A stretch of 64,000 nucleotides of DNA from Microbulbifer sp. VAAF005 (GCF_030012985.1 NZ_CP120233.1:4955001-5019000); one strand, 5' to 3'; shown: positions 28,551 through 36,985, counted from the first letter of the stretch. Notes: generated by a model from the sequence alone, not told the origin. Numbers and translations: made by a program.

Positions 28551-28693
28551 CCTTAACAAACACAGGCAGTTTGCCACGGCCCTCCGGACCCCTGCGGGAC
28601 GGCTTACCTTGTGCGCTTTTTTCGCAGGTCGCTCCGCTCCCATTTTTTCGCAAAACGTGCACAAAGTAAGCCGCCCTGCTGTGGATGTTTAGG
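28551..28693 (+). repeat. attC site (long)
   Basis: 143 bases from CCTTAAC to GTTTAGG, with long inner arms (TTGTGCGC ... GTGCACAA, GCCGCCCTGCTGTG). The 165-bp element copy 1 begins inside the right box. Confidence 0.75.
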
Positions 28694-28856
28694 CTGTAGA
28701 AAAACTAATTTATGTCTTTGCTTTCTTAGATGCGATCAAATATTGACCATAAATGGAGATTCTCCGTGAATTCTGATCTAGCTTTCACTGGTGAGTAGGC
28801 TGTTTTTTACGTAGAAGCACAGTACGAAAAGAGGGCTGAGTTTTTCTACACCCTCG
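28692..28856 (+). repeat. 165-bp TIR element, copy 1
   Basis: Starts GGCTGTAGAAAAACT and ends AGTTTTTCTACACCCTCG: 14 of 15 terminal bases are inverted repeats. Placed between an attC right box and the next cassette start (TTATGTG). No open frame. Confidence 0.85.
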
Positions 28857-28886
28857 TTATGTGAATCAGGCTGCTGAGATATAGGC

Positions 28887-29168
28887 ATGGAAGATCTACT
28901 GGGGTTCGTGTTAATTGGCTTGCTCTTAGATGTCACATTTTGGGGGATTAGCTATGCTACTGGCGCTGTATTAACTCCAATAATCTCTTTAGGAAGATGG
29001 AGGCCCGAAAGTATTAGTCTCAATAGAGAGGGTGGGGGTAGGCGCAGTAAACAAAACGGATTCACTCTCATTGAAAGAGATGACCAAGTTTATCTCGGAG
29101 CATTAGCAGTTGCGTTTATCGGTCTGGTTTTTTGGGTGGTAGTTATAATTCTATTGTGTATCACATAA
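28887..29168 (+). CDS. cassette: membrane protein
   Basis: 93 residues, hydrophobic at about 4-35 and 71-92, with a Gly/Arg-rich loop between. Follows a 165-bp element. Family unknown. Confidence 0.65.
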   Translation: MEDLLGFVLIGLLLDVTFWGISYATGAVLTPIISLGRWRPESISLNREGGGRRSKQNGFTLIERDDQVYLGALAVAFIGLVFWVVVIILLCIT

Positions 29169-29245
29169 CAAGTTTATGTTGTCGCCACTTCGTGGCTGGG
29201 ACGTCTTACGCTACGCTCCAGCCGCCCCAAATAAAAGCGTTAGGT
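29163..29245 (+). repeat. attC site
   Basis: 83 bases from ACATAAC to GTTAGGT; the left box overlaps the preceding stop. Confidence 0.85.
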
Positions 29246-29253
29246 ATACAGGC

Positions 29254-29652
29254 ATGGACCAGCTACTCAGAAAGATTTTAGATGATATCCAATCGGTGCC
29301 GGATTTTTCCGGCACCGATCTTAAGGACATAAATGACACGAATGCATTTGGTGATAACGCTCTCCATTGTGTTTGCGTATGGGGTGACATAGATGCTGCA
29401 AAATTGCTTGTAGAAAATGGCATCAATATCGAGCAAAAAGGTGAAGGTGGATTTACACCTTTGAAAGTGGCTGATGATTTTGAGCACTTTGAAATTGTTC
29501 GCTATCTAATATCGAAGGGTGCCAATGTCGAAGCTCTTGAAGCGGAATTCCAGTTTGACCGTGAGGCTAACTCACAGCATATGAGCAATCTACAGGAAAG
29601 CATCAAAGAGCTTGAGCAAAAAGTTAAAAACGAGTGTGGTAAAAATTCCTAA
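29254..29652 (+). CDS. cassette: ankyrin-repeat protein
   Basis: 132 residues. Two ankyrin repeats are clear: NAFGDNALHCVCVWGDIDAA then KLLVENGINIEQ, and GGFTPLKVADDFEHFEIVRY then LISKGANVE. A C-terminal coiled coil (LQESIKELEQKVK) follows. A protein-binding role is likely. Start at 29254 because the longer frame runs back into the attC. Confidence 0.85.
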   Translation: MDQLLRKILDDIQSVPDFSGTDLKDINDTNAFGDNALHCVCVWGDIDAAKLLVENGINIEQKGEGGFTPLKVADDFEHFEIVRYLISKGANVEALEAEFQFDREANSQHMSNLQESIKELEQKVKNECGKNS

Positions 29653-29757
29653 CAAACGTCAGAAATCCGACATTTATTCCGGTGCTTGTTTTGTGTTCGC
29701 TGCGCTCATAATACAAAACAATCCTCTCCAGAAATGCGGTTGTGGCGGACGTTAGCT
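29647..29757 (+). repeat. attC site
   Basis: 111 bases from TCCTAAC to GTTAGCT with TTTTGTGTTCGC/GCGCTCATAATACAAAA inner arms. Confidence 0.85.
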
Positions 29758-29775
29758 GAATAAAGAATTAGAGAT

Positions 29776-30282
29776 ATGGCAGGAATATTTAGCTTTACAT
29801 GTTCATGTTGCGGTGAAGTCCACGAAGGCTCTCCTAGCTTTGGTTTCAAAGCTCCTGATCCGTGGTTGTCACAACCAGATGAAGTAAAAGAGAAAGGAAA
29901 GATCAGTGATGACCTTTGCTATTACACAGATGAAGGTGGCACACATTATTTTGCAAGAGTAATAATAGAGATACCTATCCACGGTGTAACAGACCCATTC
30001 ATGTGGGGTGTCTGGGTATCTTTAAGTGAACAAAGCTTCAAACATTATATCGAGAATTGGGACGAACCAGATACTGGCACAGGTTACTTTGGTTGGTTCT
30101 GCAGTGAACTTCCTTATTATAAAAGCACTCATTCTTTAGCAGCAGATGTAAACCCTCAAAGCGAAGGTTCAAGACCAACACTGTGCTTACATGAAACAGA
30201 GCATGAGTTTTATCATGACTTTATTAATGGTATAAGCATAGAAAAGGCGCAGAATATTGCAGAAATTTGCATGCATGGCTAA
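29776..30282 (+). CDS. cassette: DUF2199-family protein
   Basis: 168 residues matching the DUF2199 pattern as I know it: an N-terminal FTCSCCGEVHEGSPSFGF, the central DDLCYY, FMWGVWVSLSE, FGWFCSELPYY, and a C-terminal HEFYHDFINGIS. CxCC and later residues could bind metal. Function unknown; frequent in integrons and near polymorphic-toxin loci. Confidence 0.82.
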   Translation: MAGIFSFTCSCCGEVHEGSPSFGFKAPDPWLSQPDEVKEKGKISDDLCYYTDEGGTHYFARVIIEIPIHGVTDPFMWGVWVSLSEQSFKHYIENWDEPDTGTGYFGWFCSELPYYKSTHSLAADVNPQSEGSRPTLCLHETEHEFYHDFINGISIEKAQNIAEICMHG

Positions 30283-30360
30283 CAAGTTGTCGCACAATCG
30301 TCCCTTCGGGGCTGGGCAGCCTACACTGCATTTCGGCTGCCTGTGGGCAAAGCGTTAAAG
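30277..30360 (+). repeat. attC site
   Basis: 84 bases from GGCTAAC to GTTAAAG with ATCGTCCCTTCGGGGCTGGGCAG inside arms split around a short loop. Confidence 0.85.
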
Positions 30361-30365
30361 GTCTT

Positions 30366-30641
30366 ATGCGAAACTTCGTGGTTTTAGTACAAGGTGAAAA
30401 TTTCAACTTAGATGTTGAGGGGGCAATTCAACCTGCGGGATTTTTCGCTACTAGGCGTGCCGAGGCCGAAACCGAAGAGGAGGCGTCTAGCCAGGTAATT
30501 TCACAACTACTTACGGAACCAGAAATTAGTGGCAAAGGACTACCCGGCCACACCATACTTGTAAAAGTGGCTCATGAAATGCCCATAGAACACAAGAATA
30601 CATATTCGGGTTTTACTTTCTACCCACTGGAGAAAGCATGA
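30366..30641 (+). CDS. cassette: hypothetical 91-residue protein
   Basis: MRNFVVLVQGENFNLDVEG start, five bases after the attC right box; the longer frame from 30267 runs through the attC. The body has FFATRRAEAETEEEASSQVI and FTFYPLE; a small alpha/beta protein is likely. Unknown function. Confidence 0.7.
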   Translation: MRNFVVLVQGENFNLDVEGAIQPAGFFATRRAEAETEEEASSQVISQLLTEPEISGKGLPGHTILVKVAHEMPIEHKNTYSGFTFYPLEKA

Positions 30642-30642
30642 C

Positions 30643-30732
30643 CTTTAACAAGTTTGTCAACGATCGGCCTTCGGGCTGGGCAGCCTTAAGTGTGGCTTCG
30701 CCACACAGCTGCTCGGTACAAAGGCGTTAGGC
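30643..30732 (+). repeat. attC site
   Basis: 90 bases from CTTTAAC to GTTAGGC, a strong consensus right box. Confidence 0.87.
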
Positions 30733-30743
30733 GATATTAAGTC

Positions 30744-31181
30744 ATGGAGCAAATTCAGATAATCAAAGATAGGTCCAAGCTAGAAGGAACATGTTATATC
30801 GAGCTATGCTTAGGGAAGTACAAGGGTAAGCATTGGGACGAGAGTAGCCTGTTTTTCGATGAAGAGGTTTTTGGTCTTATCGAAGTAATATTTGAAAGGA
30901 ATATTCCTAATTATAACCACTACTGTATGAATGATGCTGATTCAAACTCATGGGGTAAAATATTAACTGAGCTAAAAGAACTGAGTGAGTCACTAAGATC
31001 AGCAAATGACTTTAATGAAATCATCGGAAAAGTGAGTTTTGTATTCGGTGGTACTAGGGACTATTTTCAAAATCATTTCCAGTCTTGCAGAGGCCAGCTT
31101 CAAGAAATGATTTCACAATTGTCAGCTTGGGCAGAAACAAATATTAATAAATATGGGCACATTGCGGTATTGGGCATTTAG
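30744..31181 (+). CDS. cassette: hypothetical 145-residue protein
   Basis: Soluble, acidic, with alternating short strands and helices (CYIELCLGKYKGKHWDES, then WGKILTELKELSESL). No family recognised; size and composition are like those of immunity-type proteins. Confidence 0.65.
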   Translation: MEQIQIIKDRSKLEGTCYIELCLGKYKGKHWDESSLFFDEEVFGLIEVIFERNIPNYNHYCMNDADSNSWGKILTELKELSESLRSANDFNEIIGKVSFVFGGTRDYFQNHFQSCRGQLQEMISQLSAWAETNINKYGHIAVLGI

Positions 31182-31193
31182 GCAAGATTCAGC

Positions 31194-31271
31194 GCCTAAC
31201 AAGCGGCAGCAGTCGGATAGTTTTTCCACTCCTTCGTCGCTCCAAAACCCCCTCTGTGCCAAACGTTAGGT
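31194..31271 (+). repeat. attC site
   Basis: 78 bases from GCCTAAC to GTTAGGT, near-perfect boxes. Confidence 0.88.
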
Positions 31272-31277
31272 ATAGGT

Positions 31278-31769
31278 ATGAATCGAGATTACGTTCTAAA
31301 ATATTCTCCGGCTTTACTACAGTCAGCTGCTCTTTCCTATATAAAACAACTAATCGGGCCAGTATTCCCAGTCGTTTTTATTGGTTTGTCGATATACTCC
31401 GGCATTCAAGTATATAATGAAGACTATTCTTGGAGGGTAGGCTTGGCGGGCGGCGGTGTATTTATTGTTGGTGCAATAATGATTTCATTATTTATCGGCC
31501 ACTTGAAGCATGCTAAAACAACGGCCAATGAGCTGAGAAATGGAGAAACTATATTTGGTTTATCTGAATCTGGTATTAGTTTTAGTTCACCGCTAGGTTT
31601 CGCAGAAATACCATGGGGTCAGATATCTTCACTTCACCAGCATAAAGACTTTTTCATCCTTTTAGTTAACCGGGGTAATTATACATCGGTACCTCTTGCA
31701 TCCATTGATGATGAGGCTATGGAATTTATAAGAAAATCTGTTCTCAAGCATGGTGGAAAAGTTGCTTAG
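31278..31769 (+). CDS. cassette: YcxB-like membrane protein
   Basis: 163 residues: two membrane segments (about 28-45 and 54-75) followed by a cytoplasmic PH-like domain with FGLSESGISFSSPLGFAEIPW, then ISSLHQHKDFFILLVNRG. This matches the YcxB-like pattern known from many Gram-positive and Gram-negative proteins. Role unknown. Confidence 0.75.
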   Translation: MNRDYVLKYSPALLQSAALSYIKQLIGPVFPVVFIGLSIYSGIQVYNEDYSWRVGLAGGGVFIVGAIMISLFIGHLKHAKTTANELRNGETIFGLSESGISFSSPLGFAEIPWGQISSLHQHKDFFILLVNRGNYTSVPLASIDDEAMEFIRKSVLKHGGKVA

Positions 31770-31869
31770 CAAAAACCAGTATGACAGCCTTCGTAAACTT
31801 TGCTTGAAAAGCAGCAAAAAATTTCAATTCGATGTGTGTGGTTGGTGTTACGTGACTTTTGGTTCCTAG
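31770..31869. other. degenerate attC region
   Basis: No left box; GTTACGT at 31847 could be a right box. The region between has a GCTTGAAAAGC hairpin. Confidence 0.35.
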
Positions 31870-32451
31870 ATGGATACGACAAGTTTAATGAATAACGCTC
31901 AGAGTCGGATTGAGTGTGCATTGTTAAATTTCAATGATCTTGAGGCGATCAATCGCGAGTTAGCGTCAATCTACAACCTAATACAATCTGATATTCCCTT
32001 AGCCATCCCAGTAAGTTTGGAAGTTGTTGAAACTAAGTCGCTGCAATATAGAATCTTTTATCAAGCTGGCTATGGAATGTCAGTTAATTCTATTTTGATT
32101 TCTCAAGGAGAATTTGAATCCTACCTCTGGTCTGATTGCGATGGTTGGTGTCTAGATGACGATTACTGGGATGTTAGAGAAATTGCCAGGCATCTATCCA
32201 AAATCCCTGTAATTGTTGATTATCCGAAAAATGTGGGTGAACTGTATAATAATTTTGTCCAAGGGCTTTGGGTATTTTCCCTTAGCAACGTGCCAAGCTT
32301 CGGTGGTGAGCCTCCAAGAGATTTGGAAGAAGTGATCTCATGGGATCAAAAAAATGTTCTTGTTGGAACTGAGGTTTCAAACATGGAAATCGTACCGAGG
32401 GAGACATGGGATAATATTTGCGAGCGTGAAAGTACATGGTTTAGTGGCTAG
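31870..32451 (+). CDS. cassette: hypothetical 193-residue protein
   Basis: Soluble, acidic, with several Trp and Asp residues (YLWSDCDGWCLDDDYWDVREI). The repeated short acidic strand-turn pattern is reminiscent of immunity-type folds, but no family is recognised. Confidence 0.65.
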   Translation: MDTTSLMNNAQSRIECALLNFNDLEAINRELASIYNLIQSDIPLAIPVSLEVVETKSLQYRIFYQAGYGMSVNSILISQGEFESYLWSDCDGWCLDDDYWDVREIARHLSKIPVIVDYPKNVGELYNNFVQGLWVFSLSNVPSFGGEPPRDLEEVISWDQKNVLVGTEVSNMEIVPRETWDNICERESTWFSG

Positions 32452-32459
32452 TACGTCGT

Positions 32460-32548
32460 ACGTAACAAAACAATTAACTTCGCTCCAGCCACTGCGTGAT
32501 TTCGGCCGGACCTCCGGCGCCTCCGGCCGGCTATTGCGGGCGTTAACT
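32460..32548 (+). repeat. attC site
   Basis: 89 bases from ACGTAAC to GTTAACT with the GC-rich inner arms GGCCGGACC and CGGCCGGC. Confidence 0.8.
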
Positions 32549-32564
32549 GTTGTAATGGGTAAAT

Positions 32565-32906
32565 GTGATATCTGATAAATTCGAGAGAATTGAAAACCCA
32601 GACTGGGAGCCTGATGCCCTTATGCAAGTATATTTTTCTGATAAAGATACCACCGTAAAAAGTGGATACCGACCTCACTATAAGGTTAAAGCCGACTATC
32701 TTACAACTACGATTTATTGGTTTATTGATTCAGGGATTACGGAACCTAACAGGCGCGCTCTAGCGTTTGTCAAATTCACCACATCAGAGGCATATCCAAA
32801 ATGCCTAAAGGTAGGTTCCAATCTAGAGGTTCGCGAAGGCTCAAGAGTAGTTGGCCATGCTAAGATACAGGAAATATATAATGACCGACCACGTAAAAGC
32901 AGCTAA
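32565..32906 (+). CDS. cassette: EF-Tu domain-3-like protein (GTG start)
   Basis: 113 residues. The segment GYRPHYKVKADYL ... PKCLKVGSNLEVREGSRVVG ... AKIQEIYND follows the pattern of the third (beta-barrel) domain of elongation factor Tu, without any GTPase domain. As EF-Tu domain 3 binds tRNA and EF-Ts, a tRNA- or EF-Ts-related role is conceivable (inference). Confidence 0.7.
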   Translation: MISDKFERIENPDWEPDALMQVYFSDKDTTVKSGYRPHYKVKADYLTTTIYWFIDSGITEPNRRALAFVKFTTSEAYPKCLKVGSNLEVREGSRVVGHAKIQEIYNDRPRKSS

Positions 32907-32980
32907 TAATCATAGGGAAGTTTCTATGGGCCTTCGCGGGACAGCCTACGCTTCGATCGCCCGCGCTGTGGACGTTAAAA
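32898..32980 (+). repeat. attC site
   Basis: Right box GTTAAAA at 32974 with GGGCCTTCGCGGGACAGCC inside; the left box (AGCTAAT) is weak. Confidence 0.65.
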
Positions 32981-32982
32981 GT

Positions 32983-33606
32983 ATGAAGAAGGAATACGCA
33001 CAATACATGATTTCATGGATTGAAAAGATTGAGTCACAATTTCAATCCCCCATTTCTGACTCCTATGAAGTAATGAAGGCTTATTGGTCAGGATCAGGTG
33101 TGGACTTCAATGAGGGTGAAATGAAGGGAAGATTGTGGGCATGGGTAGATGGTAATAGTGGGCCTAGGGAGCCTCTGAATAACTCCGTGATACCTCTGGC
33201 ATGCAGAGCGGTTCACAATCAAGGCGCGGCTTCGCAGGAATGTCTAGACCTTTCAAGAAGTCGCAACGCGGAGTGTGAATCGCTCTGCAAGCCCCGAAGG
33301 GCGGGCCTTGAAGGCCACAGCTGCTGCGTTGCAGCTCTTGCAAAGGGCTACGGCCATTCGCGGCGAGCCGCGCCTAACATCTGCAGCCTTCAAGACCCGC
33401 AGAGGCATTACGGAGTTATTCAGAGGCTCCCTAGAATAACAAGTGACCAAGAAATGGCTGTGACACATATGGTTTTATGCCTTGCCTACAAAGACGAGGC
33501 AACTATGGATGAGATCAAAGATATAGGATTCTTCGAAGATCTATTAGAGCAGTATGGGTATTCTAGGTCAGAGATAAATCGTACCTATGATCAGCAAAAT
33601 TTTTAA
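32983..33606 (+). CDS. cassette gene carrying an in-frame MITE
   Basis: An N-terminal MKKEYAQYMISWIEKIESQF ... GRLWAWVDGNSG and a C-terminal ITSDQEMAVTHMVLCLAYKD ... YDQQNF flank 89 codons supplied by a MITE plus its duplicated CTAG. The total is 207 residues; without the insert 118. The MITE translation is open throughout, so a longer protein with a foreign Cys/Arg-rich middle may be made. Start at 32983, two bases after the attC right box. Parent family unknown. Confidence 0.7.
   Translation: MKKEYAQYMISWIEKIESQFQSPISDSYEVMKAYWSGSGVDFNEGEMKGRLWAWVDGNSGPREPLNNSVIPLACRAVHNQGAASQECLDLSRSRNAECESLCKPRRAGLEGHSCCVAALAKGYGHSRRAAPNICSLQDPQRHYGVIQRLPRITSDQEMAVTHMVLCLAYKDEATMDEIKDIGFFEDLLEQYGYSRSEINRTYDQQNF
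33168..33430. mobile_element. MITE, 263 bp, with CTAG target duplication
   Basis: Terminal inverted repeats GGAGCCTCTGAATAACTCCG and its complement bound the element; CTAG is duplicated at both sides (33164-33167 and 33431-33434), as for some IS5-family elements. A subterminal TGCAGAGCG ... CGCTCTGCA hairpin lies inside. It has no gene of its own. Confidence 0.92.
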
Positions 33607-33677
33607 AAACTAAAGGCACCGGACGTAAAAATCGTCGCTTCGCTTTGGTATTGCCGCAGGTGCTCTAATCGTTAAGG
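33603..33677 (+). repeat. attC site
   Basis: Right box GTTAAGG; the left box is degenerate (AAACTAA). Inner arms GGCACCGGACG and CAGGTGC. Confidence 0.6.
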
Positions 33678-33683
33678 TACTTC

Positions 33684-34028
33684 ATGAGTAAGCTCGTCAC
33701 TCTATTACTGCTAAGTAGCAATGCTTTTTTAGCTCAGGATCTAGAAGGCACTTGGGAGGATAGGAGTGGGGGCATATTTGGTGGTGAATCGGGATGGGAT
33801 AAGTGTGAGTTTAGATATGACAACACTTTTCTGTGCACTAACTATCCAAAACTAGGCAGTTTGGTTTTACCCTTTGAAGGAACTTGGAAATTAATAGGGA
33901 GCACACTCACTCTTCGTTTAAATAGTTCTCATATAATAAAAACTCATATTGCCGAGATTGATCAGGATTTCTTTAGGGGGCTGGTAGAAGGTGGTAATAA
34001 ATTTACGTTTAACAGGAAAAAACCTTAA
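33684..34028 (+). CDS. cassette: exported lipocalin-like protein
   Basis: 114 residues: signal peptide (MSKLVTLLLLSSNAFLA), then a small beta-barrel-like pattern with LEGTWEDRSGG, LPFEGTWKLIGSTLTLRL and FTFNRKK. Two cysteines, CEF and CTN, could form a disulfide. Likely periplasmic; ligand unknown. Confidence 0.65.
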   Translation: MSKLVTLLLLSSNAFLAQDLEGTWEDRSGGIFGGESGWDKCEFRYDNTFLCTNYPKLGSLVLPFEGTWKLIGSTLTLRLNSSHIIKTHIAEIDQDFFRGLVEGGNKFTFNRKKP

Positions 34029-34141
34029 CAAGGCAATGCAGTTGACGTCTTACTTTGTGCGCTTTTTACATAGTCGCAGAACTCCAATATGCATGTAAAA
34101 AATGTACGCAAAGCAAGCCGCCATCGATTTCGACGTTATGT
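34023..34141 (+). repeat. attC site (long)
   Basis: 119 bases from CCTTAAC to GTTATGT; GTGCGC ... GCATGT inner palindromes. Confidence 0.75.
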
Positions 34142-34155
34142 ATTAGGAGAGTTCC

Positions 34156-34562
34156 GTGTCACCACTAGAAATTGAAAAAAAGGTACGTGACAAACTCAAT
34201 AAACTCATTGGTACCACGGCAAAGAAGGAAATACTAAGTCTTTCTGAGGGGGGCCATCACACGAGTTTGATATTTTTGAGGAAGGTAAAATTATTGGTGG
34301 AGTCAGTACATCTCTATGGTTCAATAATCCTAATGCGAAAGGTAAGCAAACTGGCAATACTTCAGGTCAGGATCGTGCGGCAACTGAAATCCTGTGGCTC
34401 ACTCTTTGGCAAGGTCCTGAACGAAGGCTTCATATCCTTACCGATAAAGAAATGGCAGATAGAATCTTCAAAAAATTTAATGGTGCAGTTTTCCCCAACA
34501 ATGTCGAAATCCAGCACTTTGATCTAGGCTCGGGTAGCTTCAATCATGTTGGAACATTGTGA
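34156..34562 (+). pseudogene. cassette: hypothetical gene with a G-run frameshift
   Basis: GTG start, MSPLEIEKKVRDKLNKLIG to LSEGG, then the good frame continues as HEFDIFEEGKIIGGVSTSLW ... GQDRAATEILWLTLW ... HFDLGSGSFNHVGTL. Adding one G to the G6 at 34248-34253 yields a 135-residue protein. The uncorrected frame runs to 34527 but reads as noise. Function unknown. Confidence 0.7.
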
Positions 34563-34564
34563 AA

Positions 34565-34660
34565 AACAAAACAAGTTGATACTGTTTGTTTCGGCGCTGC
34601 GAGCCTCTACCAGATAGTCCACGCTTAGCGTGGCCTACCGCAGATTAAGGTGCTCAGGCT
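34565..34660 (+). repeat. attC site followed by element copy 2
   Basis: AACAAAACAAG begins a weak site with CACGCTTAGCGTGG arms; the right box is altered to GTGCTCAGG, where the 165-bp element starts. Confidence 0.5.
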
Positions 34661-34820
34661 GTAGAAAAACTAATGTGCATCTATGACCCTTTAAGTATGG
34701 TCAAATATTGACCGCATGTGATGGTTCTCTGTGAATTCTGATTTAGATTTCACTGATAAATAGGCTATTTTACACGTGAAGCGCAATACGAAAAGAGGAA
34801 TGAGTTTTTCTCCACACTCG
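34657..34820 (+). repeat. 165-bp TIR element, copy 2
   Basis: GGCTGTAGAAAAACT at the left, AGTTTTTCTCCACACTCG at the right, 164 bases, strongly similar to copies 1 and 3-5. Confidence 0.85.
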
Positions 34821-34831
34821 TTACATGCCTT

Positions 34832-35176
34832 ATGGAAAATGACGTCATAGAGTTCGTATCGAACTTTACAGGGATAGCAGCAGAGAAGATCCACCTAGAA
34901 ACCCTAGTGAACGACGACCTGGCTGTCGATGGTGATGATGGTGATGAGTTCCTCATCGAATTCTCTCATAAATTCAATGTAGACATCTCTGGTATCGATC
35001 GTGCGTACTTTGGCCCAGAAGGTATCTCTTTAAACCCATTTGAAGGCATCTGGGCCTTTTTAAAAGGATTTTTGTATGGATGTAAAGGAGTCACTAGAGA
35101 AAACTGGGATGACATCGCCCCTCTTCCTGTATTGGTTTTGGTTAACTCGGCTAAGTCCGGTACTTGGGAGGACTAG
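34832..35176 (+). CDS. cassette: DUF1493-family (acyl-carrier-like) protein
   Basis: 114 residues; VIEFVSNFTGIAAEKIHLET, then DLAVDGDDGDEFLIEFSHKF, then YFGPEG, fit DUF1493. The region around DGDDGDEF resembles acyl carrier proteins but lacks the DSL serine. Such proteins occur with immunity-like cassettes. Starts 11 bases after a 165-bp element. Confidence 0.8.
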   Translation: MENDVIEFVSNFTGIAAEKIHLETLVNDDLAVDGDDGDEFLIEFSHKFNVDISGIDRAYFGPEGISLNPFEGIWAFLKGFLYGCKGVTRENWDDIAPLPVLVLVNSAKSGTWED

Positions 35177-35267
35177 GCATATAATAGGGCGCTCAATGCA
35201 GCGCAGTGCTACAAAGGGCACGGACTCTAGCGGCTACGCAGCTTTCGCCGCGTTAGCGGGGGTTGCA
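35164..35267 (+). repeat. degenerate attC site
   Basis: A left box is not clear; right-hand candidates are GTTAGCG and GTTGCAA near 35254-35267. Confidence 0.4.
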
Positions 35268-35291
35268 AGTATCTAAAAAGTACGTATTTTC

Positions 35292-35570
35292 ATGAATAAA
35301 GATAGAAATGCTGGGCCCTTGATTACGGCTCAAACAGGTTGGGAAGAAGCATACCTTATTGGTACTGAAGCTGAGCTTCTGGAATTTGCCGAAAACATCA
35401 TTCAGGCAGTAAAATCTGCTAAAAGTGAAGACTTCTTTGGAGAGCCAGTTAGAGTTTCAGCTTTTGACGGAAAGGTTGGGCAATTCAGCGAGGTTTATTT
35501 CGACTGGCTTGTTGTAACCAAAGATCGAGAACAAACAATAGACCTTTCACGTAAGGTGTTGGGTTTGTAA
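35292..35570 (+). CDS. cassette: hypothetical 92-residue protein
   Basis: Acidic protein (AYLIGTEAELLEFAENIIQA, FDGKVGQFSEVYFDWLVV), an alpha/beta pattern resembling small immunity proteins. No family named. Confidence 0.65.
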   Translation: MNKDRNAGPLITAQTGWEEAYLIGTEAELLEFAENIIQAVKSAKSEDFFGEPVRVSAFDGKVGQFSEVYFDWLVVTKDREQTIDLSRKVLGL

Positions 35571-35629
35571 CAAGGCGCTGCACTCGACTCAGGTGCTATC
35601 GCAACTCCGCTTGGATACATAAAAGCCAA
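35565..35629 (+). repeat. attC site, right box eroded
   Basis: TTGTAACAAGGCGCTGCAC begins well; no GTT box precedes the next ATG. Confidence 0.5.
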
Positions 35630-36019
35630 ATGAATATTATCTACACAAAACTAATAGAACTGATAGGCTTAAATGAAGGAATTGTGTGGGGTGAAAGATC
35701 GTGCCATGACTCCCACTTCCGTTTACAATTTTACATTCATAATTCTAAAACCAGATTGTTGGCTCATTATGTAGCGGAGGCTTCAAATACGCCATTAAAT
35801 GTTTATGCGAAAAGGCCCCTAGGAGAGCTTGATTGCGAGAATAACTTTGATAGTGAGCTTGTCCATGAATACAGGTCTGGTTTGGATGATGATACTTTGG
35901 ATAAAGCATGTTGGCTAGGTTCGCATTTTACCTGGGCTATGTATAAAACTGGTATTATCAGCTCAAAAATGGAGCAAGAGTTTTGTGGTGTGTTTGGTGC
36001 GGTAAGTAGAAATGCATAG
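35630..36019 (+). CDS. cassette: hypothetical 129-residue protein
   Basis: Soluble protein with several Cys and Trp residues (GERSCHDSHFRLQFYIHN, then KACWLGSHFTWAMY). Family unknown. Confidence 0.65.
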   Translation: MNIIYTKLIELIGLNEGIVWGERSCHDSHFRLQFYIHNSKTRLLAHYVAEASNTPLNVYAKRPLGELDCENNFDSELVHEYRSGLDDDTLDKACWLGSHFTWAMYKTGIISSKMEQEFCGVFGAVSRNA

Positions 36020-36088
36020 CAAGCGTATATTATTCGCCGCTGGACGGCTTTCGGTACGCTTCACCCGTCGCAAATACATACGTTAAGT
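36013..36088 (+). repeat. attC site
   Basis: Right box GTTAAGT; left box TGCATAGC departs from the consensus. Confidence 0.65.
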
Positions 36089-36092
36089 TATT

Positions 36093-36485
36093 ATGAAAAT
36101 TGAGTGCTATCAATTATTCAAAGAATACAAAGATAAGGGTTTGAAGAAAAAATCTTCAAAGTCTATCCGTACCTTTATTTCACAATTTGAAAATGATGAA
36201 GAGATAAATAGCTGGGTATGGGAATGCTTGCCTAAATTGGAAACAAATAGGCACTCCAGAATTCGGTATGAGATATTTCGTGAGCTGGTATGTTCAATAT
36301 TAAAGTGCGGCTCTAAAAACAACGATTTTTCCAGTACTCTTTGGCTAGGGAAGCTCGCTCAAATTATATATCAGGCTCAGCAACTAGATAAAGAGCACAA
36401 GTATAGTCAATCTATTAAAGAATACATTAAAAAGCTTAGCGAGTATCGAGATAAACTTAACAATCAAAGGCAAAGGATGCAGTAA
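36093..36485 (+). CDS. cassette: basic helical protein, 130 residues
   Basis: Helical and Lys-rich (EYKDKGLKKKSSKSIRTF ... EYIKKLSEYRDKLNNQRQR). Starts four bases after the attC right box. A nucleic-acid contact is possible from charge only. Confidence 0.6.
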   Translation: MKIECYQLFKEYKDKGLKKKSSKSIRTFISQFENDEEINSWVWECLPKLETNRHSRIRYEIFRELVCSILKCGSKNNDFSSTLWLGKLAQIIYQAQQLDKEHKYSQSIKEYIKKLSEYRDKLNNQRQRMQ

Positions 36486-36502
36486 ACGGCACCCCGCTTT
36501 GG

Positions 36503-36985
36503 GTGCTATTAGCCAAATGGAGTGAAGCTATAAATATTTTTTTACGGATAATTGCAGTGTTTTCTGCGCTACTTTTTTGTTTGCTATCGTGGTTCGGCCC
36601 TATGGCTGAGACTTGTACTATGGGGGATACAGGTGGTTACGTTGGAAGTGTCATTCTATCTGTTCCTTTTGCATTACTTGCCTCCTTCATTATTTTTAAG
36701 GTCAAGCCGACAAATGTTTACTTTGAAAACATCTCAGCTAGTTTAATATTAATATTGTGTTTATTTGTAGGGTATATATGGTCTTTGCTTTTAGTAAACA
36801 CTACTATTAGCGGCAATCACTTATGTGGCCCTGATTATAATAGTTATCTTAATGAGTACGGCACAAATTATTGGTATATTCCTTTAATACAATTAATTGC
36901 CTGCGCTCAATTGATGTTTTTTTCAATTAGGTCAGCACATAACAAATCAAGCAAGAAGAATACAGTAAATCGCACCCGTTCCTGA
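36503..36985 (+). CDS. cassette: membrane protein (GTG start)
   Basis: 160 residues with four hydrophobic segments (about 13-30, 47-65, 78-98 and 125-143). Its C-terminus reads through the attC left box. The preceding attC is reduced to a few bases (GCACCCCGCTTTGGGTGC), so this and the previous gene may have fused into one cassette. Confidence 0.6.
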   Translation: MLLAKWSEAINIFLRIIAVFSALLFCLLSWFGPMAETCTMGDTGGYVGSVILSVPFALLASFIIFKVKPTNVYFENISASLILILCLFVGYIWSLLLVNTTISGNHLCGPDYNSYLNEYGTNYWYIPLIQLIACAQLMFFSIRSAHNKSSKKNTVNRTRS

